Positions 57,056 through 64,000 of a stretch of 64,000 nt of DNA are shown here, piece by piece. The notes beneath the pieces were generated by a model. That model did not search any database and had not been told where the DNA came from. It saw nothing but the letters and a program-made list of their open reading frames with translations. The stretch is from Clostridiales bacterium (GTDB lineage: Bacteria > Bacillota > Clostridia > Christensenellales > Pumilibacteraceae), in assembly GCA_014799665.1 (NCBI GenBank), contig JAAVHP010000027.1:1-64000 (forward strand), given 5' to 3'. The stretch's first letter is position 1, and every line of letters begins with the position of its first letter. The position numbers and the translations under genes were made by a program.

Positions 57056-58009
57056 TTAGTCTTCCGAAGCCCTAAGATCAAGCCCAAACCCGCGGAGCTT
57101 GGCGATAACCTCGTCGAGCGATTTTCTGCCGAGGTTGCGGACTTTAAGCATATCCTCCTCGGTCTTGCGGGTGAGGTCGGCGACGGTATGGATACCCGCG
57201 CGTTTCAAGCAGTTATAGCTGCGCACGGACAAATCCATTTCCTCGATGTTCATTTCGAGCACTTTTGCCTGACGGTCTTCCGAGCGCGACACCAAAATGT
57301 CCATGCCCGAAATGGTATCAGACAGCGCTACGAACAGTTTCACGTGGTCTTCGAGCGCCTTGGCGGCAAGCGAGAGCACGTCCTTAGCGGACAGACTGCC
57401 GTCGGTCTTGACGTTTATAGTGAGCTTGTCGAAGTCCATCGACTGCCCTACGCGCGTGGGCTCGACCGAGTACGACGCGAACTTGACGGGCGTGAATATG
57501 GCGTCGATCGGGATATAGCCGATCGGGCGAGACGGGTCTTTAAGCTCATCGGCTACGACGTAGCCCCTGCCCTTACCGACGTAAAGCGTCATATCGAGCT
57601 TGGCGCCCTCGTCGAGCGTGCACAAATACAGATCGGGATTGAGCACTTCGATCTCGGGATCGACGTCGATATCCGCGGCGGTGACGGGACCTGCCGCTGT
57701 TTTTTGGATATGCAGCTCTTTTACGAGCGTTTTATCCTGATAGTTCGCTTTGAGGTTGAGCGATTTAAGATTGAGAATGATCTCCGCCACGTCCTCTTTA
57801 ACGCCTTTGACGGTCGAGAACTCGTGGTCGACGCCTTCGATCATGATACCGATGACCGCCGCGCCGGGAAGATTGGATAACAATACTCGCCTAAGCGCGT
57901 TACCGAGCGTGTGGCCGTAGCCGCGGTCAAGCGGCTCTACGACGAACTTGCCGGTACGGTAGCCCTCGGTTTCTTCCATCGTTATTCTCGGCATTTCGAT
58001 TTCCATCAT
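57056..58009 (-). CDS. rpoA: RNA polymerase alpha subunit
   Basis: 317 residues. N-terminal assembly domain (GYGHTLGNALRRVLLSNLPG) and C-terminal DNA-binding domain (LDLSVRSYNCLKRAGIHTVADL). GGAG lies 12 bases before ATG 58009; a second Met follows at once. Lies between rpsD and rplQ in the usual order. Confidence 0.97.
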   Translation of the reverse strand: MMEIEMPRITMEETEGYRTGKFVVEPLDRGYGHTLGNALRRVLLSNLPGAAVIGIMIEGVDHEFSTVKGVKEDVAEIILNLKSLNLKANYQDKTLVKELHIQKTAAGPVTAADIDVDPEIEVLNPDLYLCTLDEGAKLDMTLYVGKGRGYVVADELKDPSRPIGYIPIDAIFTPVKFASYSVEPTRVGQSMDFDKLTINVKTDGSLSAKDVLSLAAKALEDHVKLFVALSDTISGMDILVSRSEDRQAKVLEMNIEEMDLSVRSYNCLKRAGIHTVADLTRKTEEDMLKVRNLGRKSLDEVIAKLRGFGLDLRASED

Positions 58010-58026
58010 GGCTTAGATACTCCTTA

Positions 58027-58647
58027 TTACTTGGAATACAACTCGACTATGAGCTGCTCGTTAATGTTGAGGTCGATATCGTCGCGCTTGGGATTGTCAA
58101 CGATCTTACCGACGAAGTTCTCGGTATCGAACGTGACCCACTTGGGCATGACGATCTTCGCTCCGCGCAGTTCTTTGAACAACGCATTGTCGCGGCTGGT
58201 CTCACGAATGGATATCTCGTCGCCGAGCTTGATCTGGTACGACGGAATGTCTACGCGCTTGCCGTTGACAAGGATATGCCCGTGGTTGACGATCTGGCGC
58301 GCCATCTTGCGCGAAGCGCCGATTCCCATACGGAAAACAACGTTATCCAAACGCTTTTCGAGCATGGCGAGCATATTCTCGCCGGTAACGCCTTTCTTGG
58401 CGACCGCTTTTTCGTAATACTCGCGGAACTGTTTTTCGAGTACGCCGTAAGCGCGCTTGACCTTTTGCTTCTCGCGCAACTGCGTGTTATACTCACTGTT
58501 CTTTTTCCGCGTAAGCGCGTGCACGCCGGGCGGAACGGGTCTGCGCTCCATAGCGCATTTCTTGGATACACAGCGCTCGCCCTTTAAGAAAAGCTTCTGA
58601 CCTTCCCTGCGGCACTGCCTGCAATCTGCACAAATATTTCTTGCCAT
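58027..58647 (-). CDS. rpsD: 30S ribosomal protein S4
   Basis: 206 residues, primary 16S binder and often the regulator of its operon. It is the zinc (C+) form: ICADCRQC with later CVSKKC near the N-terminus. The S4 RNA-binding domain starts at LDNVVFRMG. AAGGAG precedes the ATG. Confidence 0.96.
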   Translation of the reverse strand: MARNICADCRQCRREGQKLFLKGERCVSKKCAMERRPVPPGVHALTRKKNSEYNTQLREKQKVKRAYGVLEKQFREYYEKAVAKKGVTGENMLAMLEKRLDNVVFRMGIGASRKMARQIVNHGHILVNGKRVDIPSYQIKLGDEISIRETSRDNALFKELRGAKIVMPKWVTFDTENFVGKIVDNPKRDDIDLNINEQLIVELYSK

Positions 58648-58662
58648 AATCTATGCTTCTCC

Positions 58663-59052
58663 TTAAACTCTGCGGCGTTTGGGGGGACGGCACCCGTTGT
58701 GAGGAATGGGCGACACGTCGTTGATCTCGGTGACGGCAAGCCCTACGACTTCCATAGCGCGGATGGCGCTCTCTCTGCCGGGACCGGGGCCTTTAACGAA
58801 CACCTTGACCGAACGCAAGCCGTGCTCCATTGCTCTACGCGCGGCTTCCTCAGCCGCCATCTGCGCCGCGTACGGCGTGGACTTACGCGAGCCGCGAAAT
58901 TTAAGCGCGCCCGCCGAGCAAGCGGCTATCGCATTGCCCTGCTCGTCCGTAACGGTAACGATCGTGTTATTGAACGACGCGTGGATATGAACGCAACCTT
59001 TATCGATATTCTTAGTGACCTTCTTTTTGGTCGTCGTCTTCTTAACTGCCAT
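58663..59052 (-). CDS. rpsK: 30S ribosomal protein S11
   Basis: 129 residues. Central GCVHIHASFNNTIVTVTD and C-terminal PHNGCRPPKRRRV are typical. AAGGAG precedes the ATG. The stop of rpsM lies 4 bases upstream of its start, so the pair is cotranslated. Confidence 0.97.
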   Translation of the reverse strand: MAVKKTTTKKKVTKNIDKGCVHIHASFNNTIVTVTDEQGNAIAACSAGALKFRGSRKSTPYAAQMAAEEAARRAMEHGLRSVKVFVKGPGPGRESAIRAMEVVGLAVTEINDVSPIPHNGCRPPKRRRV

Positions 59053-59055
59053 GGC

Positions 59056-59433
59056 TTAGCGCTCCTTCTTCTTGCTGCGCGAAACGGTGCGCTTCGGTCC
59101 CTTGCGGGTGCGCGCGTTCTGCTTGGTGTTTTGACCGCGAACGGGAAGGTTCTTACGATGCCTTACGCCGCGGTAGCAGCCTATATCTTTAAGCCGCTTG
59201 ATGTTGAGCTCGACTTCGCGGTGAAGATCGCCTTCCGTCTTGATATTCTTGTCGATATAAGTACGGAGCGCGTTTTCCTGATCACCGGTCAAGTCCTTAA
59301 CGCGAATGTCGGGGCTGATACCCGTCGCTTCGAGAATTTTGTTCGCCGTGGGACGGCCGATACCGTAGATGTACGTCAAGCCGATCTCGATACGCTTGTC
59401 CTTGGGCAAATCAATACCTGCAATTCTTGCCAC
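59056..59433 (-). CDS. rpsM: 30S ribosomal protein S13
   Basis: 125 residues, head protein of the small subunit. ARIAGIDLPKDKRIEIGLTYIYGIG and the C-terminal basic GQNTKQNARTRKGP are normal. The start codon is GTG (59433-59431) behind GGAGACAA. A gap of about 320 bases with a type 1 element separates it from rpmJ, unusual inside this operon. Confidence 0.96.
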   Translation of the reverse strand: MARIAGIDLPKDKRIEIGLTYIYGIGRPTANKILEATGISPDIRVKDLTGDQENALRTYIDKNIKTEGDLHREVELNIKRLKDIGCYRGVRHRKNLPVRGQNTKQNARTRKGPKRTVSRSKKKER

Positions 59434-59618
59434 TTTTTGTCTCCTTGAAAGTTTTGAAAAGATTTATATTTGCTCGCTCCGTCACGAAGCGTGTGGAATG
59501 TCGCGCCCGTGATTAAGCGGTGTTTAGCAAATTAGGGAACAGGGCACAGGGCATAGGGGTCAGGGAATGTCTAATTTAATTGTTACCTCTATGACTGTGC
59601 AATATTAATAAGTGCGTA
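59434..59618. other. Intergenic region inside the alpha operon
   Basis: No gene. A possible hairpin with outer arms ATTTGCT and AGCAAAT spans about 59471-59527. The next 40 bases are an imperfect AGGG/CAGGG-rich run. A weak minus-strand promoter (TTGCAC-17-TTAAAT near 59575-59605) might give rpsM its own start. Confidence 0.4.
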
Positions 59619-59749
59619 TCTTTGAGTGCGGAGATGCGAGTTAGGCAAGGAAGTCCGAGCGCCGACCGACGGGAGTGTACACCGAAGTACATGACCGAGG
59701 GCGGCGCGACGGCTGACGCCGCATAACGACGCATACACGCGCTCAAAGA
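59619..59749 (+). repeat. Type 1 stop-anchored hairpin element, copy D (rpmJ 3' end)
   Basis: Outer arms TCTTTGAGTGCG (59619-59630) and CGCGCTCAAAGA (59738-59749) pair with one T-G wobble. The rpmJ stop codon begins two bases beyond. About 72 core bases, from AAGGAAGTCCG to GGCTGACGC, are identical to copy C 30 kb away. Confidence 0.82.
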
Positions 59750-59750
59750 A

Positions 59751-59867
59751 TTAACCTTGACGCTGTTTATGGCTCGGGTTCTTGCTGCAAATGACCATAA
59801 CTTTGCCGTGACGGCGAATGACCTTGCATTTATCGCACATGGGTTTTACGGAAGATCTTACTTTCAT
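59751..59867 (-). CDS. rpmJ: 50S ribosomal protein L36
   Basis: 38 residues, so short that length-based gene calls miss it. MKVRSSVKPMCDKCKVIRR with later VICSKNPSHKQRQG gives the zinc ligands Cys11, Cys14, Cys27 and His33 (C+ form). AGGAG precedes the ATG. Between infA and rpsM, its standard place. Confidence 0.95.
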   Translation of the reverse strand: MKVRSSVKPMCDKCKVIRRHGKVMVICSKNPSHKQRQG

Positions 59868-59911
59868 GATTTTTACTCCTGTGAAAGATTGTTACTTGTT
59901 TCGGGTGAAGC

Positions 59912-60133
59912 TTAGTTCTTGCTTCTGAACGTTATTATGCCTTTCGTTATATCATACGGCGATATCGCCACTTTGACTCTGTCACCCAACAACACCTTGA
60001 TGTAGTTGACGCGCATTTTACCCGCGATGGTGCAGAGCACGATTGCACCGTTATCGAGCTTTACCTTGAACTTAGTTCCCGGCAAGCATTCCTCGACGGT
60101 GCCTTCGGTTTCGATATTGTCACTTCTCGGCAT
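59912..60133 (-). CDS. infA: Translation initiation factor IF-1
   Basis: 73 residues, OB-fold. TEGTVEECLPGTKFKVKLDNG and RVKVAISPYDITKGIITFR are typical. AGGAGG precedes the ATG. Its start overlaps the end of the KOW gene by 14 bases, implying coupled translation. Confidence 0.96.
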   Translation of the reverse strand: MPRSDNIETEGTVEECLPGTKFKVKLDNGAIVLCTIAGKMRVNYIKVLLGDRVKVAISPYDITKGIITFRSKN

Positions 60134-60374
60134 ACAACCTCCTATCCGATACGTATTGTTTTATTCGCTTTTTAAGCGTTGCGTTTGTCGGGTTTTTTAT
60201 GCCGCTCTCCGCGACTACCCGTAAATGCCGTTTTCGTTTGAGCTTGGGCTTTTCCATGCCGCGGCTCTTGCCGTCCGCTATCAGCACGAACTCGTCGCCC
60301 GCCTGTGCCACCACTACGAACGGTTTGCCCGCGTCGTGACCTTTCAGGCTGATCACTATATCGCCGATTTGCAT
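60120..60374 (-). CDS. KOW-domain RNA-binding protein
   Basis: 84 residues from ATG 60374 (a GTG nine bases upstream is also possible). The KOW motif is GDIVISLKGHDAGKPFVVV, as in L14e/L24-like proteins found between map and infA in many Bacillota. The C-terminal half is basic. Possibly ribosome-associated; role unknown. Overlaps infA by 14 bases. Confidence 0.85.
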   Translation of the reverse strand: MQIGDIVISLKGHDAGKPFVVVAQAGDEFVLIADGKSRGMEKPKLKRKRHLRVVAESGIKNPTNATLKKRIKQYVSDRRLYAEK

Positions 60375-60413
60375 GAGTTGCACAATCCTTGTTTAGTGTA
60401 GTGTGTCGAACGG

Positions 60414-61154
60414 TTACAGTGTTAAGATCTCGGGCTCGCCGTCGGTTACTATAACCGTGTTCTCGTAGTGCGCGGCGTTGCTCTTGTCCTTAGTGCGGAC
60501 CGTCCACTTATCGCGCTCGACGTACACGCGCCAGTCGCCGCGGGTTATCATCGGCTCGATACATATACACAAGCCGTTCCTAAGCGGTGCGCCCGTGCCG
60601 CGCTTGCCGAAGTTGGGGACTTCCGGCGGCTCGTGCATTTCGTGCCCGATACCATGACCGGTCAGCGCACGTACCACGCCGTAGCCGTGAAGCTCGGTGT
60701 AGAGCTGGACGGCGCTCGATATATCGCCTACGCGGTTGCCCGCTTTCGCGTATTCGAGTCCGACGAAGAACGCTTTCTCGGCTGCGTCGATGAGCGCTAA
60801 GTCGTCCGCTTTGACGTTGCCGACCGCGAAGGTCCGCGCCGCGTCGCCCTGGTATCCGTTCAAAAGTGCGGTAATGTCGACAGACACTATGTCGCCGTCC
60901 TTGACCGTCGCAAGCGACGGTATGCCGTGGACGACCACGTCGTTTACCGATATGCACGAGGCGTTGGGATATCCCTCAAACCCCTTGCTCGACGGCGTTG
61001 CGCCGAAAGACCGTATGACTTCTTCCACAACCGCGTCGATTTCGAGCGTCGTTACGCCCGGTTTAATGAACTTGCCCGCCGCTTCGAGCGCCGCTTTTAC
61101 TACGCGGCTCGCCGCGCGCATTCCGTCGCGCTCTTTTTCGGACTTGACTATCAT
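60414..61154 (-). CDS. map: Type I methionine aminopeptidase
   Basis: 246 residues; removes N-terminal Met from new proteins. Metal ligands are visible in VSVDITALLNGYQGDAART (two Asp), GHGIGHEMHEPPEVPNFG (His) and ICIEPMI (Glu), with the last Glu missing its usual context near the end but ENTVIV present. Its ATG overlaps the adk stop (ATGA). Confidence 0.95.
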   Translation of the reverse strand: MIVKSEKERDGMRAASRVVKAALEAAGKFIKPGVTTLEIDAVVEEVIRSFGATPSSKGFEGYPNASCISVNDVVVHGIPSLATVKDGDIVSVDITALLNGYQGDAARTFAVGNVKADDLALIDAAEKAFFVGLEYAKAGNRVGDISSAVQLYTELHGYGVVRALTGHGIGHEMHEPPEVPNFGKRGTGAPLRNGLCICIEPMITRGDWRVYVERDKWTVRTKDKSNAAHYENTVIVTDGEPEILTL

Positions 61155-61768
61155 TTAAGCGCCGCCTCGATAGATTTGTTTACTTCGTCTATCGCCTGCA
61201 TTCCGTCGATGTTCTTTAACAGACCTTTCGCCTGATAGTAATCGACGAGCGGTGCGGTGTTCTCGTTGTAGACTTTGAGCCTGTTCTCCACGACTTCGCG
61301 CTTGTCGTCGTCGCGGATAACGAGCTTGTCGCCGCACGCCTTGCAGATCCCGTCGGGCGCGTCCTGCGCGCTCGTCGTATATCCGCATTTGAGGCAGACC
61401 CTGCGGCTTGCCATGCGGTCGGCGAGCTTGTTAAGGTCGGTGACGAGGTTGAGCGCGACGTCGATACTGACTATCTCGCTGAGCGCGTCCGCCTGTGCCT
61501 TGGTGCGCGGGAAACCGTCGAGAAGAAAGCCTTTTTTGCAGTCGGCCTGCTCGATCCTGTTCTTTAACAGTGCGAGCACCAGCTCGTCGGGAACAAGCTT
61601 GCCTGCGTCCATGTACGCTTTCGCCTGCTTGCCGAGCTCCGTCCCGTCCGCTATGTTCTTGCGTAATAGGTCGCCCGTCGAGATGTGCGGTATATTGTGC
61701 GTTTTGCAGATGAGCGCCGCTTGCGTGCCTTTGCCGCTGCCCGGCGCACCCATGATTATGAGATTCAT
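61151..61768 (-). CDS. adk: Adenylate kinase
   Basis: 205 residues from ATG 61768, behind AAAGGAGA; the longer frame upstream has no site. P-loop MGAPGSGKGTQA and the nucleoside motif DGFPRTKAQ. The LID carries a structural zinc site, CLKCGY...CKACGD, typical of Gram-positive enzymes. Ends with an ATGA overlap with map. Confidence 0.96.
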   Translation of the reverse strand: MNLIIMGAPGSGKGTQAALICKTHNIPHISTGDLLRKNIADGTELGKQAKAYMDAGKLVPDELVLALLKNRIEQADCKKGFLLDGFPRTKAQADALSEIVSIDVALNLVTDLNKLADRMASRRVCLKCGYTTSAQDAPDGICKACGDKLVIRDDDKREVVENRLKVYNENTAPLVDYYQAKGLLKNIDGMQAIDEVNKSIEAALK

Positions 61769-61785
61769 GTGTCTCCTTTTTTTCG

Positions 61786-61828
61786 TTACTTCTTTTGAAA
61801 AAGAAGTAACCAAGAAAACTTTACGTTG
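61786..61828. repeat. TTACTTCTTTT-hairpin repeat upstream of adk
   Basis: GTTACTTCTTTT and AAAAGAAGTAAC form a 12-bp hairpin followed by CAAGAAAACTTTA. Same class as at 26048 and 56478. Confidence 0.6.
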
Positions 61829-61858
61829 GAAAATGAATAAGTGTGTTGTTGCTTAGTC

Positions 61859-61985
61859 AAATTTTGCGTAGTCGCGTCGCAGACGGGCAACAGTCGGTGA
61901 GGCGCCGACGGGAGTGTACTTCGCGTACATGACCAAGGCGCCGAGGCGAACGTAGCCCGTATCCGACGATGAATACGCAAAATTT
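61859..61985 (+). repeat. Type 1 stop-anchored hairpin element, copy F (secY 3' end)
   Basis: Perfect 12-bp outer arms AAATTTTGCGTA (61859-61870) and TACGCAAAATTT (61974-61985); the secY stop (61984-61986) is in the stem. The core hairpin is TGTAC-TTCGC-GTACA. It shares CGCAGACGGG-CAACAGT with copies A and E. Confidence 0.82.
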
Positions 61986-63300
61986 ATTTCAAGAAGCCTT
62001 TGTACTGCTTCATCATCAACTGACTTTGCAGCTGCTTATCGAATTCGAGCGCGACCGAAACGACGATCAGCATACCCGTTGCGGAGAACGCATTGACAAG
62101 CGTCGGGTTATCGAGCACTGCCGCGAATATGACCGACGGCACGAGTGCGATAAACATAAGGAAGAACGCGCCGAACAGTGTGAGGCGTTTGCTTATTCTA
62201 GCGAGGTACTCGGTAGTGGGTTTGCCCGGGCGAATACCGTTGATAAAGCCGCCGTACTGTTGGATATTGCGCGAGATGTCCTCGGGATTGAACTCGATCT
62301 GTGCGTAGAAATACGAGAAGAACAGAATGAGCAATGCGACGAGGATATAATAGATGGGGTACTTACTGCCCGCGCCCAGCCACGTCGACCACCAGGCATA
62401 GAAACTGCTTTCGGGTGCAACGAGCTGCGCTATCATTTGCGGGAAAGTAATGAGCGCCGTCGCGAAGATGATCGGCATAACGCCGCTCGCGTTGAGCTTG
62501 ATGGGAATGAACGTGCTCTGTCCGCCGTACTGCTTTCTGCCTTTTATCTGCTTGGCGTACTGAACGGGCACTCTGCGCTCCGCGCTGTCCACGAACACGA
62601 TGAGCATGAACACTGCGATAACCATGACGGCAAAACCGACAAGATCCCATGCCGCGTACGCCGCTTCTTCTGCCGAGCCGGTAAACGCAACCGTGAATTG
62701 TGCGATGATCGAGCGTCCCGCCGAAGCGATGATACCGACGAAGATCAAAAGGCTTATACCGTTGCCGATACCGTAATCGGTGATGCGCTCGCCCAACCAC
62801 ATGGTGAGCATAGAGCCCATAACGAGAAGTACAACAACGAATATAGCGATGAGCCAGGTCTGGGTCATAGGACCGAACACGGTGTTCGACAGCATACCGC
62901 CGCGCGCGTACGATACCGTAACGCCTATCGCCTGCGCAAGCGCGAGCGCGATAGTGATATAGCGCGTGATCTGCGTGATCTTTTTCCTGCCCTCGTCGCC
63001 CTGCTTCTGGTATTCTTGAAGCCGCGGGATAGCAACCGACAAGAGCTGCAAAATAATTGACGCATTGATATACGGCGTTATACCGATAGCGAACAACGCG
63101 CCGTTAGCAAGCGCGTTACCCGTGATACCGTTAAGCAGTCCCAAAAGCCCTTCCGTAGCAGTGCCCGAATCCACAGTCGGGTCAATACCCGGAACAGGTA
63201 TCCAGCAACCCAAGCGGTATACAAAGAGCAGCGCAAGCGTGATCAAGATCTTGATGCGCACCTCTTTGTTTTTGAAAGCGTTTTTTAGCGTTTCAAACAT
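61984..63300 (-). CDS. secY: Protein translocase subunit SecY
   Basis: 438 residues, ten membrane helices; core of the Sec channel. FKNKEVRIKILITLALLFVYRLGCWIPVPGID and GGQSTFIPIKLNASGVMPIIFA are classic segments. Its ATG shares one base with the rplO stop (TAATG). The stop codon is part of a type 1 element. Confidence 0.97.
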   Translation of the reverse strand: MFETLKNAFKNKEVRIKILITLALLFVYRLGCWIPVPGIDPTVDSGTATEGLLGLLNGITGNALANGALFAIGITPYINASIILQLLSVAIPRLQEYQKQGDEGRKKITQITRYITIALALAQAIGVTVSYARGGMLSNTVFGPMTQTWLIAIFVVVLLVMGSMLTMWLGERITDYGIGNGISLLIFVGIIASAGRSIIAQFTVAFTGSAEEAAYAAWDLVGFAVMVIAVFMLIVFVDSAERRVPVQYAKQIKGRKQYGGQSTFIPIKLNASGVMPIIFATALITFPQMIAQLVAPESSFYAWWSTWLGAGSKYPIYYILVALLILFFSYFYAQIEFNPEDISRNIQQYGGFINGIRPGKPTTEYLARISKRLTLFGAFFLMFIALVPSVIFAAVLDNPTLVNAFSATGMLIVVSVALEFDKQLQSQLMMKQYKGFLK

Positions 63301-63743
63301 TAGATGACCTCAACAGTGCCGCCCGCTTTTTCGATCTTCTCTTTTGCGGACGCGGTAAACTTCGCCGCTTTGACCGTAAGCTTTTTGGTCAGCTCGCCGT
63401 CGCCGAGCACTTTAAGCCCGTACGCTTCGACCTTTTTAACGATACCCGTTTCGACCAAAAGTTTAAGATCGACGACCGTGCCGTCGTCAAACTCGTTGAG
63501 CTTGTCAACGTTGATAACCGAAAATTCCTTTTGGAACTTGTTGTTAAAGCCGCGCTTAGGCAAACGACGCATAAGCGTGATCTGTCCGCCCTCGAACCCG
63601 GGACGAACGCCGCCACCGCTGCGCGCCCATTGACCTTTATGACCTTTACCGGAAGTTTTACCGAGTCCCGAACCAATACCTCTGCCAAGTCTCTTGGCTT
63701 TGGTACGCGAGCCGTCAGCCGGCATAAGTGCGTGCATTTTCAT
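63300..63743 (-). CDS. rplO: 50S ribosomal protein L15
   Basis: 147 residues. GRGIGSGLGKTSGKGHKGQ and GGQITLMRRLPKRGFNN are typical of L15. GGAGG precedes the ATG. Between rpmD and secY. Confidence 0.97.
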   Translation of the reverse strand: MKMHALMPADGSRTKAKRLGRGIGSGLGKTSGKGHKGQWARSGGGVRPGFEGGQITLMRRLPKRGFNNKFQKEFSVINVDKLNEFDDGTVVDLKLLVETGIVKKVEAYGLKVLGDGELTKKLTVKAAKFTASAKEKIEKAGGTVEVI

Positions 63744-63745
63744 AA

Positions 63746-63949
63746 TTAAGCCTCCGTTACGGTGACAAGATGGCTGACAACATTGATCATGCCGCGCATA
63801 GCGGGCGTGTCGTCGACCGTCACCGTTTGGTGAATCTTTTTAAGCCCCAACGCCTCAACCGTGCGCTGCTGCTTTACCAAGCGTCCCGCCGTGCTCTTAA
63901 CAAGCGTGACGTTAAGCTTCTTGGTTTCGTTTTCTGCTTTCTTAGCCAT
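63746..63949 (-). CDS. rpmD: 50S ribosomal protein L30
   Basis: 67 residues from ATG 63949, behind GGAGATAA. LNVTLVKSTAGRLVKQQRTVEALGL and the Val-Thr-rich end are typical. The next gene upstream would be rpsE, but the last 51 bases of the window show only non-coding sequence in the expected frame, so a gap lies between them. Confidence 0.94.
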   Translation of the reverse strand: MAKKAENETKKLNVTLVKSTAGRLVKQQRTVEALGLKKIHQTVTVDDTPAMRGMINVVSHLVTVTEA

Positions 63950-64000
63950 GTTTATCTCCATATAATAGTGAAGAATGTCGTTGCACATATCTTTATATAA

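Noticed and set aside
10577..61985. Type 1 elements as ordinary intrinsic terminators
   Set aside because: They are 120-200 nt, have a conserved core unrelated to termination, and mostly lack a T-tract after the outer stem on the transcribed strand. Several genes also have separate terminators.
63950..64000. C-terminus of rpsE at the right edge
   Set aside because: None of the three frames on the minus strand gives an S5-like end, so the last bases look intergenic.

Overview
The window looks like a chromosome segment of an uncultured, gut-type Bacillota (Clostridia, Christensenellales-like; this placement is inference). Supporting traits are a roughly 50-55% GC housekeeping chromosome, Mini-RNase III, ThyX instead of ThyA, a FtsB/DivIC-like protein, a four-Cys zinc adenylate kinase, RibU under an FMN riboswitch, a bile-salt-hydrolase-type enzyme and a collagen-like surface protein. 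Most genes lie on the minus strand, so replication probably runs toward lower coordinates. I saw no rRNA, tRNA, prophage, transposase or CRISPR array.

Layout. 1-7.2 kb: trxA, pepV, gltX, ftsB-like, a Ppx/GppA protein and a multi-zinc-ribbon membrane protein. 7.2-16.2 kb: an orphan VirD4/TraG-like ATPase with a helical partner, clpP, gpmI, tpiA, rlmB, thyX, mrnC. 16.2-22.7 kb: a zinc-ribbon protein and a HAD/TrxR-like/ppk/ppx/pfk run (polyphosphate, thiol redox, glycolysis). 22.8-25.9 kb: small accessory region with two XRE regulators and palindromic operators. 26-31.2 kb: str operon (rpsL-rpsG-fusA-tuf). 31.3-46 kb: TfoX-like protein, a Gln/Pro-rich protein, NrdG-like activase, aminotransferase, FMN riboswitch-ribU, collagen-like protein plus its likely glycosyltransferase, purine permease and hpt. 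46.6-55.4 kb: dnaB, lipoprotein, pepF, UPF0210 and ACT proteins, bile salt hydrolase, M18 aminopeptidase. 55.4-56.2 kb: a third XRE module. 56.5-64 kb: spc/alpha ribosomal block (rpmD-rplO-secY-adk-map-KOW-infA-rpmJ-rpsM-rpsK-rpsD-rpoA-rplQ).

The most unusual content is between genes. Three families of large self-complementary elements (called types 1-3 here) recur 12 times. Type 1 (six copies, about 120-200 nt) abuts the stop codon of clpP, fusA, rpsG, secY, rpmJ and an ACT-domain gene. In each copy the outer stem has a different sequence yet is self-complementary, and in five of six it contains part or all of the host stop codon. Type 2 (two copies) is a three-hairpin multiloop closed by a long stem. 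Type 3 (four copies) shares a CGTAGC-N-GCTACG core, and one copy sits inside the FMN riboswitch aptamer between P5 and P6. All 12 have the same strand orientation whatever the host gene direction.

A second theme is translation initiation. Seven genes have a sigma-A-type promoter whose -10 box ends exactly 6 (once 7) nt before the start codon with no Shine-Dalgarno, which predicts leaderless mRNAs. Other genes in the window have ordinary AGGAGG-type sites.
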